A DNA stretch of 64,000 nt from positions 527,501 through 591,500 of the forward strand of contig NC_090145.1 in NCBI RefSeq assembly GCF_017916325.1. The letters run 5' to 3'. The DNA is from Leishmania martiniquensis. Its lineage: Eukaryota; Euglenozoa; Kinetoplastea; Trypanosomatida; Trypanosomatidae. Of the stretch, positions 8,732 through 18,945 are shown piece by piece. The notes beneath the pieces were generated by a model that was not told the DNA's origin, ran no database searches, and saw only the letters and a list, made by a program, of their open reading frames with translations. Position 1 is the first letter of the stretch; every line of letters starts with the position of its first letter. A program made the translations under genes and the position numbers.

Positions 8732-9961
8732 TTAGCTGTCGTGCATGTCAGCCGACGCTGCCCTGCGCGGGGGCAGCTGTGGCTTTCGGCCATCCCGCGT
8801 GCGGTCGGCCCACAGCTTCGCATACTCGTAGCTGGTAGACGCCAAGGCGCCATCCACGATGCATGCGTTGACGCTCAGCATCAGGCCGCTGTAGAAGCCG
8901 CGAAAGCCCCACGTGCGGTGCAGCTGCCGAATTACGGAGCACAGCGTGGCGCCGGGGGTTACTTGAAGGTTTGTTCGCACCACGAGGTACGGATTGAAGA
9001 GCACCGCGGTGGCTGCGCTTGTGGTGACGGAGGCGACACCGTTGATGAGGACGTTGTCCTCGGCGGATGTGCACCAGCTCGGCAGACGCCATTTCCTACT
9101 CGCTCGGTCGCCCTTTCTCGCGGACGCTTCGCACGATTCAGAGAGTCGCTGCAGATGTGGCCCGGAAACGCCGTAGAGGATACTTTTCAGATGACCGTAC
9201 ATCGCCCACCATACCGCCGTCCACTGACACCCGACGACAAGGGTCGTGCCGAAGCCGGCGAACACCGTGCGTACGCCGCGCTCCGCGTACATCTGCTGCA
9301 GCGTCCTCCACGAGTTCATGCGCCGGGACAGGGGCGCCGTCATCTGGCGAAACGCAATGATGCTGAGCGGGATATGCACCATGCGACACGCAGCGTCGGC
9401 AGCGTATCCGGAGAGGGCATCTCGGGTCAGGGCACTGTCAACGGGCAACCGCTCTCGGCCCCACTCAAAAATGCATAGGTAAATGACCTCGCTCAGTGCG
9501 CACCCGACCGAGAGGGAGCCGATGCCCCGCAGGAGGCCGCGCCACCGCCCCTCGTACGCAAAGATCTGCGAGAGGACGCCCCATGTTGTCATTTCGTTCG
9601 CTGCGGCGCTCGTCTGCTTCCGAGCGAGAGCTAAGTTCATCGGCTGCTGAAGAGCCGTGCGGAGAGCGCACAGGCCGAATGCGTAGCACAGGAAGGCGCC
9701 TTGGTGGAGGTCCGAGTAGCTACGGTTGACGCTGGTTGTGTGCGCGTGCAGCGGTGGCCTCTCTTCCGCGTCACAGGAGCGAAATCCAAGCGACGTTGAG
9801 GGCGACGGCGAGGCAGAGCTGTCCTGCTCCGGTGCGCGATGCTTCGGGGTGTGAGGGTGGCCATGATGGTGGCGAGGCGCGTGCACTGTTGTAGTGCTGG
9901 AGGCAGCGGAGGTGTCGGACATGAGGTTGCCTGATTGGACCAAGGAAGACTCGGTTACCAT
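8732..9961 (-). CDS. Mitochondrial carrier family protein (divergent)
   Basis: 409 residues, longer than the usual 300 because of an unstructured His/Ser/Pro-rich N-terminus of about 95 residues. Six hydrophobic segments are visible in the C-terminal 300 residues, arranged as three repeats. The clearest are SQIFAYEGRWRGLLRGIGSLSVG (repeat 1), QQMYAERGVRTVFAGFGTTLVVG (repeat 2) and IRQLHRTWGFRGFYSGLMLSVNACIVDG (repeat 3), each with the family's G-(hydrophobic)-x-G-hydrophobic pattern. The Px[DE]xx[KR] signatures are degraded (for example PMNLALARKQ, PLSIIAFRQM, PYLVVRTNLQ), keeping the Pro and the basic/Gln end but losing the acidic residue. The transported solute cannot be told. Likely site: mitochondrial inner membrane, possibly another organelle. 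Confidence 0.85.
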   Translation of the reverse strand: MVTESSLVQSGNLMSDTSAASSTTTVHAPRHHHGHPHTPKHRAPEQDSSASPSPSTSLGFRSCDAEERPPLHAHTTSVNRSYSDLHQGAFLCYAFGLCALRTALQQPMNLALARKQTSAAANEMTTWGVLSQIFAYEGRWRGLLRGIGSLSVGCALSEVIYLCIFEWGRERLPVDSALTRDALSGYAADAACRMVHIPLSIIAFRQMTAPLSRRMNSWRTLQQMYAERGVRTVFAGFGTTLVVGCQWTAVWWAMYGHLKSILYGVSGPHLQRLSESCEASARKGDRASRKWRLPSWCTSAEDNVLINGVASVTTSAATAVLFNPYLVVRTNLQVTPGATLCSVIRQLHRTWGFRGFYSGLMLSVNACIVDGALASTSYEYAKLWADRTRDGRKPQLPPRRAASADMHDS

Positions 9962-11202
9962 TCTCTCTTGTCAGCCAGCTCGCGCGCTGTAGGCACGGCC
10001 ACGGTAGCGATGGGCGGGGGAGGGAGCTGGCCGACGCTGCGGCGACAGAGGCAAGGAAGAAGCACGTAGGCCGCTGTGTGCGCGTGTGTGTGTGCGTGTG
10101 CGGAAGAAGAGGTGGAAGAAAAGATTGAGGTAGCGGCGGCGGGGGGAGGGGAGGGGAGGGAGGGAGGTGGAAGGAGAACGACGCTAGCAGCAGAGGCCTC
10201 TTGTGCAAGAAGGCGGAGAGTGAGAGAGAGTATACGGACGGGCGCGTCCATGAATGAAGCCGAAGACGCAGCACACAAGTAACTGCAAACCGAGCGCTGC
10301 CGCGAGAGGGACAAAAAAATATAAGACGCCGAGCACAGCCACACAGATGCAGAGATACACGAGAAGGGAGAGGGGGAGATGGGGCGGGGACTGATCGGCA
10401 AGACGCGGACTTGCATGAGTGCGGCAATGGTGATATGTCTGGTGCTTTCGTCACCACGGATGCCGCGGCTTACGCCTGCTAATGATGCCGCTGCAGGGGG
10501 GAGGGGAGGGGAAGAAGCACCGACAACCGCAATTGGTAAACACACACGCACACACACACACAAGATCAGTAATGGGGGTAGAGAGCAACGGCAGGAGAGG
10601 TGAGGGACAGCAGTGGCGGCCCTGACGGAAGGCAAACGGTGCTCGCTTGCGGGTATATGCGGTGACAGAATTCACTGAGCCAGGCGAGGTCTTCAGCAGC
10701 GGCAGCAGCAGCGAAAAAAAATGCATTGGAGCGCATACGCAAAGGTGTGCGTATGCCGCGGAGATGGGACAGCACGAGTTCAGCAAAGGAGTTGAGAGTG
10801 AGCGTGAGAAAGAGAGAGTGTGTGGGTGGCGGCGGCGGCGGCAGCGGTTTGAACGTGCGATGAGTTCCATGTCGCCCTTCCCCCACGCAGACAGATGACG
10901 ACTGCGTCAGGCTGCTCGAGAGACTTTCCCAGAAGGTGCAGAGGCCCCTAAAGCCCCTCTCTTGCCACCGGCTTGCACGAGTGCGAGTGCATGCGTGTGA
11001 GGGCCACGCACAGGGCCAACGGGCATTGCCCACGAACAAAACATGCACACAAAAGAGGATAGCCACAGAGTCGTGCGCACACCAGAGACCCATTCGATAT
11101 TATCCGTCATTATCGCCGGTTAAAACCAAAAAGAAGACATGCGCCGTAAGCGACACACCACACACACACACCTCCCACGGCTCTCTCTTTATTTATCGTC
11201 GC
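9962..11202. other. Spacer between the RRM protein and the mitochondrial carrier
   Basis: About 1.24 kb. It contains GT/TG repeats near 10075-10100, a long purine block at about 10099-10175, a CA run at 10550-10562, A7-A8 runs and a second GGC-repeat block near 10828-10845. No gene seen. Confidence 0.55.
10037..10062 (-). promoter_or_regulatory. Predicted spliced-leader acceptor of the mitochondrial carrier gene
   Basis: Minus-strand tract CTTCTTCCTTGCCTCTG leads into CGCAG with AG at 10038-10037, giving a leader of about 75 nt. Confidence 0.55.
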
Positions 11203-12363
11203 TTACGCCGTCGTCTTTGCGCGTGCGCTTCGCTTCGCCGCTGGACGAGTGACCTTCTTGGCAACCCGCTTCTTTGCCGGTGCCTTGGGGGTCGGCGCCT
11301 CGCCACTCGCCTGCTGGCTAGGCAGGGGCTGCTCTGCTGCCACGTGGGTGGTGGTCACAATCGCCTTGGCCGTACCGGTCGCTGAGCCAGCGCCGCTCTT
11401 CGGCTTCTTCGCTCCCGATCGCCTCTTCTTCCGGAGCCCAGGCGGCAGTGTGGCCAGCTGGGACTTGAAGAAGTCCGTCTTGAAGTCGATGCCGAGGCGC
11501 TGGAGGTATCTGTTGTTGTCCTCCTCCGTGCGTGCTGCTTTGAGGAGCAGGGCGACAGGGTCCTTGCGGCGCACGTCGTGCTTTTTCAGCGGCGTGCCCT
11601 TTGTTCTGTACGCGTAGGCGAGCGCGCGGCGACGGGCAACCATCTGGCGCGACGGCATGGGGCGCCGCATCGTGACGGCACGCGCACGTACGGACATGCC
11701 GCCCAGCGCCATGCCGTTGCACTCCTCCACCACAAGCGGTATAACAGACTCCTTGTCGAACGCGACGTACGCAATACCGCGAGATCGATGAGAGCGCTTG
11801 CTACGCACGCAGAAGCAGTTCAGAACCGTTGCCCCAAACTGGTTGAGAAACTTGTAAAGCTGAGGCTCTTGAAACTCAGGCGGCAGAAAGCTGAGGCGCA
11901 CGGCGCGGTATGGCTTGATGGTGCCGCTGCTGTCGCGCTGGCGGGGCGTGGAGGCGGCGCGGTCTGCAGTGTCGCTAAGGTCATTCGCGTCCCCGTTGAC
12001 GGCCACGCCGCTGTTCAGCATGTCATCCTCATCATCGCTCGAGATTTCCTCGTCGCTCGGCGCATGAGGTGCAGCTGCATCTTCCTCAGACCTTTTGGCT
12101 TTCACAATGCCACGAAGCTTCATGCCCGCAACGGCGCGCTTCTTCGCTGCGTTGGTACCTGTCTTGACCTGCTGGCCCTTCTTCTGAAGAGCAGCAGCAG
12201 CTGGAGGGGCGTGCGCCGCTGCCTTCTCGACTGGCGCGTTGACGTGCGTGGTCTGAACGGCGGCCGCGGCTGCCTTCACCGCCGACTCGGCAAAGGACAG
12301 CTTCTTGCGCTTGCCCGCCGCAGCGCCAGCGCCAGCCTTCTTGACGGCGCTCTTCAGCGGCAT
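11203..12363 (-). CDS. Nucleolar RRM protein, NIFK/Nop15-like
   Basis: 386 residues with a single RNA recognition motif at about 153-232: RNP2 VRLSFL (155-160) and RNP1 RGIAYVAF (195-202). The order LPPEFQEPQLYKFLNQFG ... RSKRSHRSRGIAYVAF ... ECNGMALGGMSVRARAV mirrors yeast Nop15 and human NIFK, including the RSK/R-x-S-[RK]G segment. Those proteins act in pre-60S ribosome assembly in the nucleolus. Flanking regions fit that job: a Lys/Ala-rich N-terminus, an acidic patch at 104-114 (DEEISSDDEDD), and a Lys/Arg-rich tail (RKKRRSGAKKPK and the last 40 residues) that would act as a nucleolar targeting and RNA-contact region. The direct RNA target is inferred from the family only. Confidence 0.8.
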   Translation of the reverse strand: MPLKSAVKKAGAGAAAGKRKKLSFAESAVKAAAAAVQTTHVNAPVEKAAAHAPPAAAALQKKGQQVKTGTNAAKKRAVAGMKLRGIVKAKRSEEDAAAPHAPSDEEISSDDEDDMLNSGVAVNGDANDLSDTADRAASTPRQRDSSGTIKPYRAVRLSFLPPEFQEPQLYKFLNQFGATVLNCFCVRSKRSHRSRGIAYVAFDKESVIPLVVEECNGMALGGMSVRARAVTMRRPMPSRQMVARRRALAYAYRTKGTPLKKHDVRRKDPVALLLKAARTEEDNNRYLQRLGIDFKTDFFKSQLATLPPGLRKKRRSGAKKPKSGAGSATGTAKAIVTTTHVAAEQPLPSQQASGEAPTPKAPAKKRVAKKVTRPAAKRSARAKTTA

Positions 12364-13496
12364 GGCGAGGTGGTGGTGGTGGTGCGATGGAGAGTGCTCC
12401 GGCGCGCGCCCGCGTGTGTGTGCCTGTGTGCTAGAGAGGAGGAGGGGGGGCGTTTATCTGTATGTGAGGCTCTGCGTGCGCGTACTGATCTGTCCCCCGA
12501 CACTCGCTCTTCTCCGGCCCAGTGTGCGTGTTGGTGCTGTGTGGTTGATTCGAGCCACCACTTTACTGAACCGTTGCACAGAGAGAGAGGGGGAGTGGCG
12601 TGCAGGCGGGCGGGGTAGAGACACCTCCGAAAGCGCCCATAGGCAAATCACCGAAGGAAGCGAACGCAGAGAAGCAGAGGAGAGGGGGAGAGGGGCCATC
12701 AGGCGATATTCGTCTCGTGTGTGTGTGTGCTGACACGGCATGTCCTCAACTCAGCACCTCTCGCCCACATCGCTGCTTTGAGTCGGCGTGGATCGGGTAG
12801 CAGCACGAGGCGACACTGTATGCCATCCGCCCGGCTCTTTCTATCTGTGAGGCGGAGCGGAGGGACAGGGTGGTGGTAGTGGTGCTGGGGCGAAGGGAAC
12901 TGGAGAGCGAGGGGTGGGGGCGCGGATAGGTGAAGCGACTCTGCTGGGGTCAGCCTCGCTCCCCCTCCCCCCTCAAACACACCTTTAGCGTTCCACTTTC
13001 GGCCACCCGCGACATTTTCATCTTCGAACATTTTTTTGCTTCGTGCGCCGCCCTTCGGATTGCCCCTCCCGTGCCTGCTGCTAACGTCAACCGCACACCA
13101 GAGAGAGAGCGAGCGAGCGAGCCTGCAGTTGCGCTGTACATACAAGGGCCCTGCCAAATTATTTCACATCCAAGCACACGCGTTGTTCACCTCGCACCCT
13201 CCTCCTCCTCTTGTATGCCTGGGCTGCACACCGCCATCACGTGCAGTGTTGAAGAGATGTGGCTGCGATGGGGAGAGGAGGCGGTGCGGCAGGGGGTGGC
13301 CGGGTGGGGCGGGCACCGAGACACACACGCACGCTCGCTTCCCCCCTCCCCACATACGCGCATGTAAGCAGGTACATGTGCCTCCGGTCACTTCGAACGC
13401 CAGTCGCAGAATCCTCCGCCACGACCAGAGAAGGAGGGGTAAGCCGACCGCGTGGGACTGTGAGGAAGAGTCGAAGGGGGGGGAAGGGGAGGAAGG
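12364..13496. other. Spacer between the CH-domain gene and the RRM gene
   Basis: About 1.13 kb. It has a (GGT)5-like run right next to the RRM start, a GT run at 12716-12732, several T/C-rich patches on the plus strand, and a GAGCGAGCGAGC repeat near 13108-13121. No gene seen. Confidence 0.5.
12431..12450 (-). promoter_or_regulatory. Predicted spliced-leader acceptor of the NIFK/Nop15-like gene
   Basis: Minus-strand CCCCCCCTCCTCCTCTCTAG with AG at 12432-12431; leader about 67 nt. Confidence 0.65.
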
Positions 13497-16400
13497 CTAC
13501 GCACTAAAAACGGCACAGATCCAGCTCACCGCCGCCACCAATTCCTCCTGCGACACGCTCTCCAGGAAGGAGAAGAGCGGGCCGCCCATGAAGGCCGAAT
13601 TCAAGACGGCGGAGGGGGCTGCAGCGCTGACGCAGCGCCGCTCCGCTTCGCTCTTCGATCCGGCCGCCTCAGATACTAAGAGGATTGGCGCCAGCTCCCG
13701 CCAAAAACTGCACACAACCCCCTCCGCTTTCTGCGCTAGCACCAGCAGCTCCTTACCAACGGCTTCAGAGAGGTGCGCCGCGACGGCTGCGGCAGTGTCC
13801 TTGCCGTTGCCCGAGCCCTGGCCTACTGAAGCGGCCGCAAGGCTTCCACCGACCACGGCCCCTCCGCGCTGGCGCAGCCGCATGCTCGCGGCTTGAATTA
13901 CCAAGAGAAGGTCCTCGTAACACCACGAGAGCACCGTTCGCCACTGCTGCACCTCTGCCTCCGGCACTTCCGAGCCTACGAGGGCCGTGCCCTCTCGAAG
14001 CGCGGAGGGAGTGCGACATCCTGAGCAACTATCGTCGGTGCGTCGTGCCATAACTAGGAGCGGCACGCCGCCGTCAAAGTCAGCGCGGCCCTCTACCACC
14101 AGTCTGGCGAGCCATCCCACCCGCTCAGCGACCTTCTCTTCCACCTGACCTTCTCGGGCTGCCACCGCGGCCCGGGCAGCCAGCCGACGCATGCTGCCGC
14201 CGCTTCCAAGATTCCGCAATTCCTTATCACCGGCCGTGAGCGGCGATGAGGGCAGCGCGCCGCCGCTGCCGAGCACGCAAAGAGCAGCCTTGACGAGCAG
14301 TAGCACGTCGCTCTCTACGACCAGCCAGCCAGACGGCTGGAGAGGGCCCAGGTAGCGGTGCACCATCCACGGCGTTTCGTCCTCCAACACCTCCCCCTCT
14401 GGCGTCGCTGCGTCTGTTCGCGACTTCGATGAGTAGCCAAGGATAGAGCGTATCTGCGCTGGCGTCGCCTCGTGCACCAAGACGTTCAGCGCGGCCTCTG
14501 CCGCATCCTCAGCGAAGACCTCACCGCCCTCGGCGTCGCCGGTTGCAGCAACCGGCGTCGAGGCCACGCCGCTACGCTGCTTCTCAGCAGAGGCCGACAG
14601 CGAGCATGCAGCGTTGCTGTTATCGGTCTTGTACTTTGCTGGGAGGAACGGAAGCGACTCGGCCAACGCGCACGCCACCAGCAAGCGCGCCTCCGCCTCC
14701 GCCGGCTGCGACAGCTCAGCAGCGGATGACAGCTCGCAACAGAGCATCTGCACGCCAGTGAGCAGGGCGTGGGTCTCGTGGTTGTCCACCCACAAGTCGG
14801 GCAACGGGGCAAGCGTGGTAGTGGTGGCGCGATGGTCGCGTCCGTCGCGGAGCCCGGACGAGGAAGAGACGTGTCGGTGCTGCTGGCGTGGGTGCGACGA
14901 GGACGGCGAGGCGATGACCGCCGCAGAGACGGTAGGCGAGTGGGGTGACAAGCCAAGTTCAAACCGCCGCTGCAGACACCAGCGTATCCATCGCGCCCTA
15001 AGCACAGAGAGCGTAGGCGAAGATGTGTGTGACGGTGCTGACGTCGCGGTTGCATCGGGCATAGGGAAGAGAGCGTTGTAGACCTCCAAGAAGGTCTCCC
15101 CCACCACCAACGCTGCCATCACCGAGGGGCGCAGCTCCACCCGCAGCACCTGCACAGCAAGGGCAACCGCCGCTGCCATCCTTTCCGTCGCCACAGCCGC
15201 CTCTTCAACTCTGAAGCTGGCCTCGTTCGCACGGCCCACAGCGGCCTGCTGCAGCGCTGCAGCGCTACGCTGCTGTGCAAGCTGGACGAGAGCGTTGGTG
15301 ACGGCGTCGTGCGATGTCAGCGTCGCGACGGCCCGGTTCCTGCCGGAGCGCAAGGCGGTGCGCCGGACGGAGCTGGCTGATGACGGACCACTGGCGTTGA
15401 TCTGGGTGTGACCGCTCACGGCTGCTTCTAACGGCTTGCGGGAGGAGGCGCCCTCGTTCATGAACAGTAGGGAGGCCAGCAGGGCACGGAGAAGCACTAA
15501 TAGGCACACCTCTGCTCTGCCTTCTGCCCCGACTGCGCGGCTCTCTCCGTCGCCAGCGTTAGCGTTAGCGTGGAGTGCCATCTCGGCGGCTGAGTCGCGC
15601 ACGACGTGCTCAATGGTTCCCCATAGCGAAGTCAGCAGCGGAGCGACGAGGCGGCGGTTTGCTGGCAGGACGGCCGTGATGAGATCGGCGTAGTCCGCTG
15701 CCAACGACCAATGCAGCCCGTGCAACGCCTGCGCAAAGTTTGGCGACGCCGCGAAGTACGCCTCAAAGCAGGCGACGGCGTGGTGGACGTTGAGGCTGCT
15801 CAGCGTCGCCAGCAGAGCGGCGCTGAAACGTAGAGCGTTGCGTACAAAGCAGCAAGGCGCGCTGTCGCCGGCGTCTCTCTCGTGAGCACCACCGAGCCGA
15901 GACTGCGCGCTCTTGACGGAGGCGAAGAGGCAGTCCACAAGGACATCGAGGCCATGCCCGCTGCTGTACACCACAATCTGCGCCAGCTCCTGCACCGCTC
16001 CAACGAGCGCCTGCCAGACACCCATGTGCAGCACTGCTAGCTGAGGGTCCTCACTGCCGCCGCCTGCGTTCCCAACCGTTGCGCCACTCTCACCTCCCTC
16101 GCCGGGCGGACAAGCCGAGAGCCAGCGAAGGACGGCAAGCAGTGACGGCGTCGGCGCGGCGGCCGCTTCGCCGTCCTCCACCAGCCCCTCGACGGCGTCC
16201 GCAGGCACTGACTCATGGACTTTCGTGCAGAACCACGCACCAGCCAGCGAGGAGTCTTGGGCCAGGATAAGCGCGCTGGCGGCGCTGGCGGATGCTTGCC
16301 GCACTGGAAGTACCGTAGACACCTTCCCTGCAGGTCGCACAGACACATTGAGCAGCGGCTTACTCTCGGCCGCTTTCTCTGCTGTCGGCGTGAGTGTCGG

Positions 16401-17135
16401 CGATGCGGTCGGGCTCGCATGTGTCATCGTCCGGAGTGGTGGCGGCAGGGGCGGTAGCAGCACCGAAGCGGCGCTCCGAACGTCCTTGTGGCGTCTGCCT
16501 GCGAGGTTGCTCCGGGAGGCCTGATGGGCAGAGGGGAGAGGGCCGTTCGCGTCAGCGCGGTGCCGCGTGCGTGCAGCGACTCTGCCGGTGCTGCTTGGCA
16601 CGTACACGGGCACCTTGCTGGCCGGCACCTCCGGCAGCGCATCCTCCAGCGGCATTGCCTCGGTGTCCACGTGCTTGCCTGTCAGCACCGTGTAAAGTTG
16701 CCGCAGGAAGGCGCCAGCGCAGCCGTCCGCGCCGTTCATCATCCCGTCTACCATGGCTGCGCTCACCTCCACCCCTTGCTGGCGCAGCATCTTGCGCAGC
16801 ACGAACCAGTTGCTCTGCTTGCTCGCGGTGCCGGCTTTGTTCTCAAAGCTGTGCAGAGGGACCTGCGGCCAGTAGTGGGCACAAATGTGCGCCACCACGT
16901 ACCCGTTTGCCAAGTCGCGCTTGGGGTGCTTGACGGCGCAGCCGAGTTGTAGGGACTGCAGCCATGCCACGATCTCGCGCGGGAGCGCGGAGCCGGTGCG
17001 GGTCGAAAACGATCGCGCGGCTCCCCTCAACGAGGAGGCAGCGATAGACAGCTCTTTTACGGTGGCGGCGCTCACTTGCCCGACGGAGATGGCCTCAGAG
17101 GGCGACGTGTGAGCCATCGCTCCGCTTCCATACAC
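13497..17135 (-). CDS. Large CH-domain protein (SPATA4/SPEF-like CH domain), probably cytoskeletal or flagellar
   Basis: 1212 residues. Residues 51-155 form a calponin-homology-like domain of the CH_2/SPEF type: LPREIVAWLQSLQL, PKRDLANGYVVAHICAHYWP, LHSFENKAGTASKQSNWFVLRKML and GAFLRQLYTVLTGK line up with SPATA4 and SPEF1/2, which are microtubule-binding proteins of sperm tails and motile cilia. The remaining 1050 residues are mostly Ala/Ser/Leu helices separated by low-complexity linkers, with no domain I can name; they may form an armadillo-like helical repeat (for example around 340-560). A second Met at residue 7 (MAHTSP, ATG at 17117) is an alternative start. The inferred role is in the axoneme or the subpellicular microtubules. 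It is much longer than SPATA4 (about 300 residues). Confidence 0.8.
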   Translation of the reverse strand: MYGSGAMAHTSPSEAISVGQVSAATVKELSIAASSLRGAARSFSTRTGSALPREIVAWLQSLQLGCAVKHPKRDLANGYVVAHICAHYWPQVPLHSFENKAGTASKQSNWFVLRKMLRQQGVEVSAAMVDGMMNGADGCAGAFLRQLYTVLTGKHVDTEAMPLEDALPEVPASKVPVYVPSSTGRVAARTRHRADANGPLPSAHQASRSNLAGRRHKDVRSAASVLLPPLPPPLRTMTHASPTASPTLTPTAEKAAESKPLLNVSVRPAGKVSTVLPVRQASASAASALILAQDSSLAGAWFCTKVHESVPADAVEGLVEDGEAAAAPTPSLLAVLRWLSACPPGEGGESGATVGNAGGGSEDPQLAVLHMGVWQALVGAVQELAQIVVYSSGHGLDVLVDCLFASVKSAQSRLGGAHERDAGDSAPCCFVRNALRFSAALLATLSSLNVHHAVACFEAYFAASPNFAQALHGLHWSLAADYADLITAVLPANRRLVAPLLTSLWGTIEHVVRDSAAEMALHANANAGDGESRAVGAEGRAEVCLLVLLRALLASLLFMNEGASSRKPLEAAVSGHTQINASGPSSASSVRRTALRSGRNRAVATLTSHDAVTNALVQLAQQRSAAALQQAAVGRANEASFRVEEAAVATERMAAAVALAVQVLRVELRPSVMAALVVGETFLEVYNALFPMPDATATSAPSHTSSPTLSVLRARWIRWCLQRRFELGLSPHSPTVSAAVIASPSSSHPRQQHRHVSSSSGLRDGRDHRATTTTLAPLPDLWVDNHETHALLTGVQMLCCELSSAAELSQPAEAEARLLVACALAESLPFLPAKYKTDNSNAACSLSASAEKQRSGVASTPVAATGDAEGGEVFAEDAAEAALNVLVHEATPAQIRSILGYSSKSRTDAATPEGEVLEDETPWMVHRYLGPLQPSGWLVVESDVLLLVKAALCVLGSGGALPSSPLTAGDKELRNLGSGGSMRRLAARAAVAAREGQVEEKVAERVGWLARLVVEGRADFDGGVPLLVMARRTDDSCSGCRTPSALREGTALVGSEVPEAEVQQWRTVLSWCYEDLLLVIQAASMRLRQRGGAVVGGSLAAASVGQGSGNGKDTAAAVAAHLSEAVGKELLVLAQKAEGVVCSFWRELAPILLVSEAAGSKSEAERRCVSAAAPSAVLNSAFMGGPLFSFLESVSQEELVAAVSWICAVFSA

Positions 17136-17574
17136 GCCAGCTCGCGTGAGGTCGCCGCACGTTGCCCGCAGACGGGGGGTGGGGTGGGGGGAGGAGACAG
17201 GCTACACTAAAAGGGTGAAGAGAAGAGAGGCGCGGAGGCAAGGCGGCGTATGTGTGTGTGTATGTCTGTCTGTCTGTGTGTGCGAGAAGCACTCGCTCTT
17301 GGTGAAGCGGGACAAGAGGGGTAGGGGAGGGTTGACGGTCGACAAAGAGGGAAGAGGTGTCAAGAGAGCGAGACGGGGGACGCGCAGGTGACTCTGCGCC
17401 GTAAGCATCGCGCGCACAAGCGGATGAGCGAGCGGGGGTGCGTCTGAGGATAGGGACGAGAAGGGGCGAAGAGAGAGGAGGAGGAGGGGGGCGATGCGGG
17501 CAGGTGATGACCCTTCCGCGCACGCCTTCAGTAAAAGGGCAGGCGCATCGCCTCACTGGAGAAAAGAATCCACT
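17136..17574. other. Spacer between the J-protein gene and the CH-domain gene
   Basis: About 440 nt: a purine block at 17174-17203 (minus-strand pyrimidine tract suited to CH-gene splicing), a GT/TGTC microsatellite at 17250-17282, and a purine block near 17456-17492. No gene seen. Confidence 0.5.
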
Positions 17575-18339
17575 CTAATGACCTAAAAACACGTAGCGAA
17601 GTGCGCCCCACATAGTTCGCGGCGCTCGTGCGACAGCGTAGCGTAGCCGACGGCCGTAGTAGAAGGCGCCGAGGGCTATGAGGCGCGTTGAAGGCAGCCC
17701 ATCCTTCTCCATCCCGCGCCCGGACACGCTGCGCCTCTGCGTGCGTTCAAAGTACTCCGCTGTGAAGCCGTGTGTGCCACCTGCCGTGGCTGCGTCTCTG
17801 CGAATGCGTTCTTCCCTCTGCTGCCGCTCCCTCTCGAGGCGCCGTGCGTAACGCGCAAAGTCGCGGAAGGACACGCCCGGCTCCCACGTCTTCGCCGCCA
17901 ATGAGGAGGCTACCTTACCACCGGTGGTGCGCTGCCACGGCAGCGTGAAGTTGCGCAGGCTTATCGACGAGCCCGGGGCGCGGAAGCTGGCCCCCACCTC
18001 TGCCCACTCATCCGCGTGAGGGCTTGCTGCTGCGTTGCCCCGACTGCTCGCACCCTTGCTGGAGGGGCGCTGGCAACATGGGCTGAGGCCGGTGCCTTGC
18101 TGATATTGAACTCGGTGCTCGAGCAGCTTTTTCAGGCAGGCATAGGCCTCTGTCAGCTGCACCATTTTCGCGGTGGCGGCCGATTCGTTATCCGCGTGCA
18201 GGTCCGGGTGGTTCGCCTTAGTGAGCTGCACGAACCTCTTCTTGAGGTCGCGCCTGTTTGTCGGTGGTGCCTGAAAGCCGAGGGTGCGGCAGGCAACGCC
18301 GATGGACATGCATCGCCGCGGCAGGCAGGAACGGAGCAT
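17575..18339 (-). CDS. Mitochondrial J-domain (DnaJ-like) protein
   Basis: 254 residues from the chosen start. The J-domain is near the N-terminus: LGFQAPPTNRRDLKKRFVQL (helices I-II), TKANHPDLHAD with the diagnostic HPD at 44-46, and MVQLTEAYACLKKLLEHR (helix III). It would stimulate an Hsp70 ATPase. The N-terminus MLRSCLPRRCMSIGVACR looks like a mitochondrial presequence, so mitochondrial Hsp70 is the likely partner. The C-terminal half is Arg-rich and lacks the Gly/Phe and zinc-finger regions, making it a type III J-protein. The frame stays open upstream to an ATG at 18429, but the best splice acceptor (AG at 18363-18362) lies inside that extension and the first ATG after it is the one used here. 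Confidence 0.85.
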   Translation of the reverse strand: MLRSCLPRRCMSIGVACRTLGFQAPPTNRRDLKKRFVQLTKANHPDLHADNESAATAKMVQLTEAYACLKKLLEHRVQYQQGTGLSPCCQRPSSKGASSRGNAAASPHADEWAEVGASFRAPGSSISLRNFTLPWQRTTGGKVASSLAAKTWEPGVSFRDFARYARRLERERQQREERIRRDAATAGGTHGFTAEYFERTQRRSVSGRGMEKDGLPSTRLIALGAFYYGRRLRYAVARAPRTMWGALRYVFLGH

Positions 18340-18945
18340 ATCAACACGCGCCGAGCAGTCACTGAAGAATGCGCACACGTAAAACACACGAGAGAGAGAG
18401 AGAACAAAGTAAGTGAGGTGAAGAGGCACTCAGGCGTACGCTGCGAGACAGCACTCATGGCCAGTAACACACACATACACACGTGTGTGTGTGTGTTTAT
18501 GCCGAAGGGAACGACTGGCGTTGCCGTCAAGAAAGGGGGCGCCGGGTGGGGGTGGGAGTACGCCATTACTTGACTGCTGCCACTGCCACCTCGTTGTGAA
18601 TAATAGCTCCACTAGCATACACAGCGCAGATCCCTCCGGGCCTGGCAGCGAAGGCGACGCGCGCGCGCTGAGTCGCTCGTTGTCTTTAAGGAGATGGAGA
18701 TGAGCGGGCGCAGCTGCGGCAGGGCCGCTCACGCTTACGACGCCTCAACACGGGCACTTACATGCAGTGTGCGTGTGTGAGGCCACAGAGGGGAGGGGGC
18801 CACTTTTCTCCCCGCCCTGTACCGCTCCGCTACACAAGCCAAGGGCTTTCGCATCCTGCGATGACCGCGTACAGAAAGCACGGCCGACGCCTCTTCCACC
18901 GACCAGAGAGCCTCACTCTCGCCCTCTCACCGGACCGCACCCGGT
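18340..18945. other. Spacer between the acidic hypothetical and the J-protein gene
   Basis: About 600 nt, including the J-protein leader. It holds a near-palindromic AC/GT cruciform-type repeat at about 18465-18497. The 18780-18945 stretch is unremarkable C-rich sequence. No gene seen. Confidence 0.5.
18362..18410 (-). promoter_or_regulatory. Predicted spliced-leader acceptor that decides the J-protein start
   Basis: On the minus strand a TTTGTTCTCTCTCTCTC tract is followed about 30 nt later by TTCTTCAG (AG at 18363-18362). The first ATG downstream, about 22 nt on, begins MLRSCLPRR. Confidence 0.6.

Noticed and set aside
11578..12618. 346-codon plus-strand open frame
   Set aside because: It mirrors the NIFK/Nop15-like gene on the other strand; the product has no domain and reflects high GC content.
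18340..18429. 30-codon upstream extension of the J-protein with a hydrophobic segment resembling a signal peptide
   Set aside because: The predicted spliced-leader site lies inside it and the following MLRSCLPRR is a good mitochondrial presequence.
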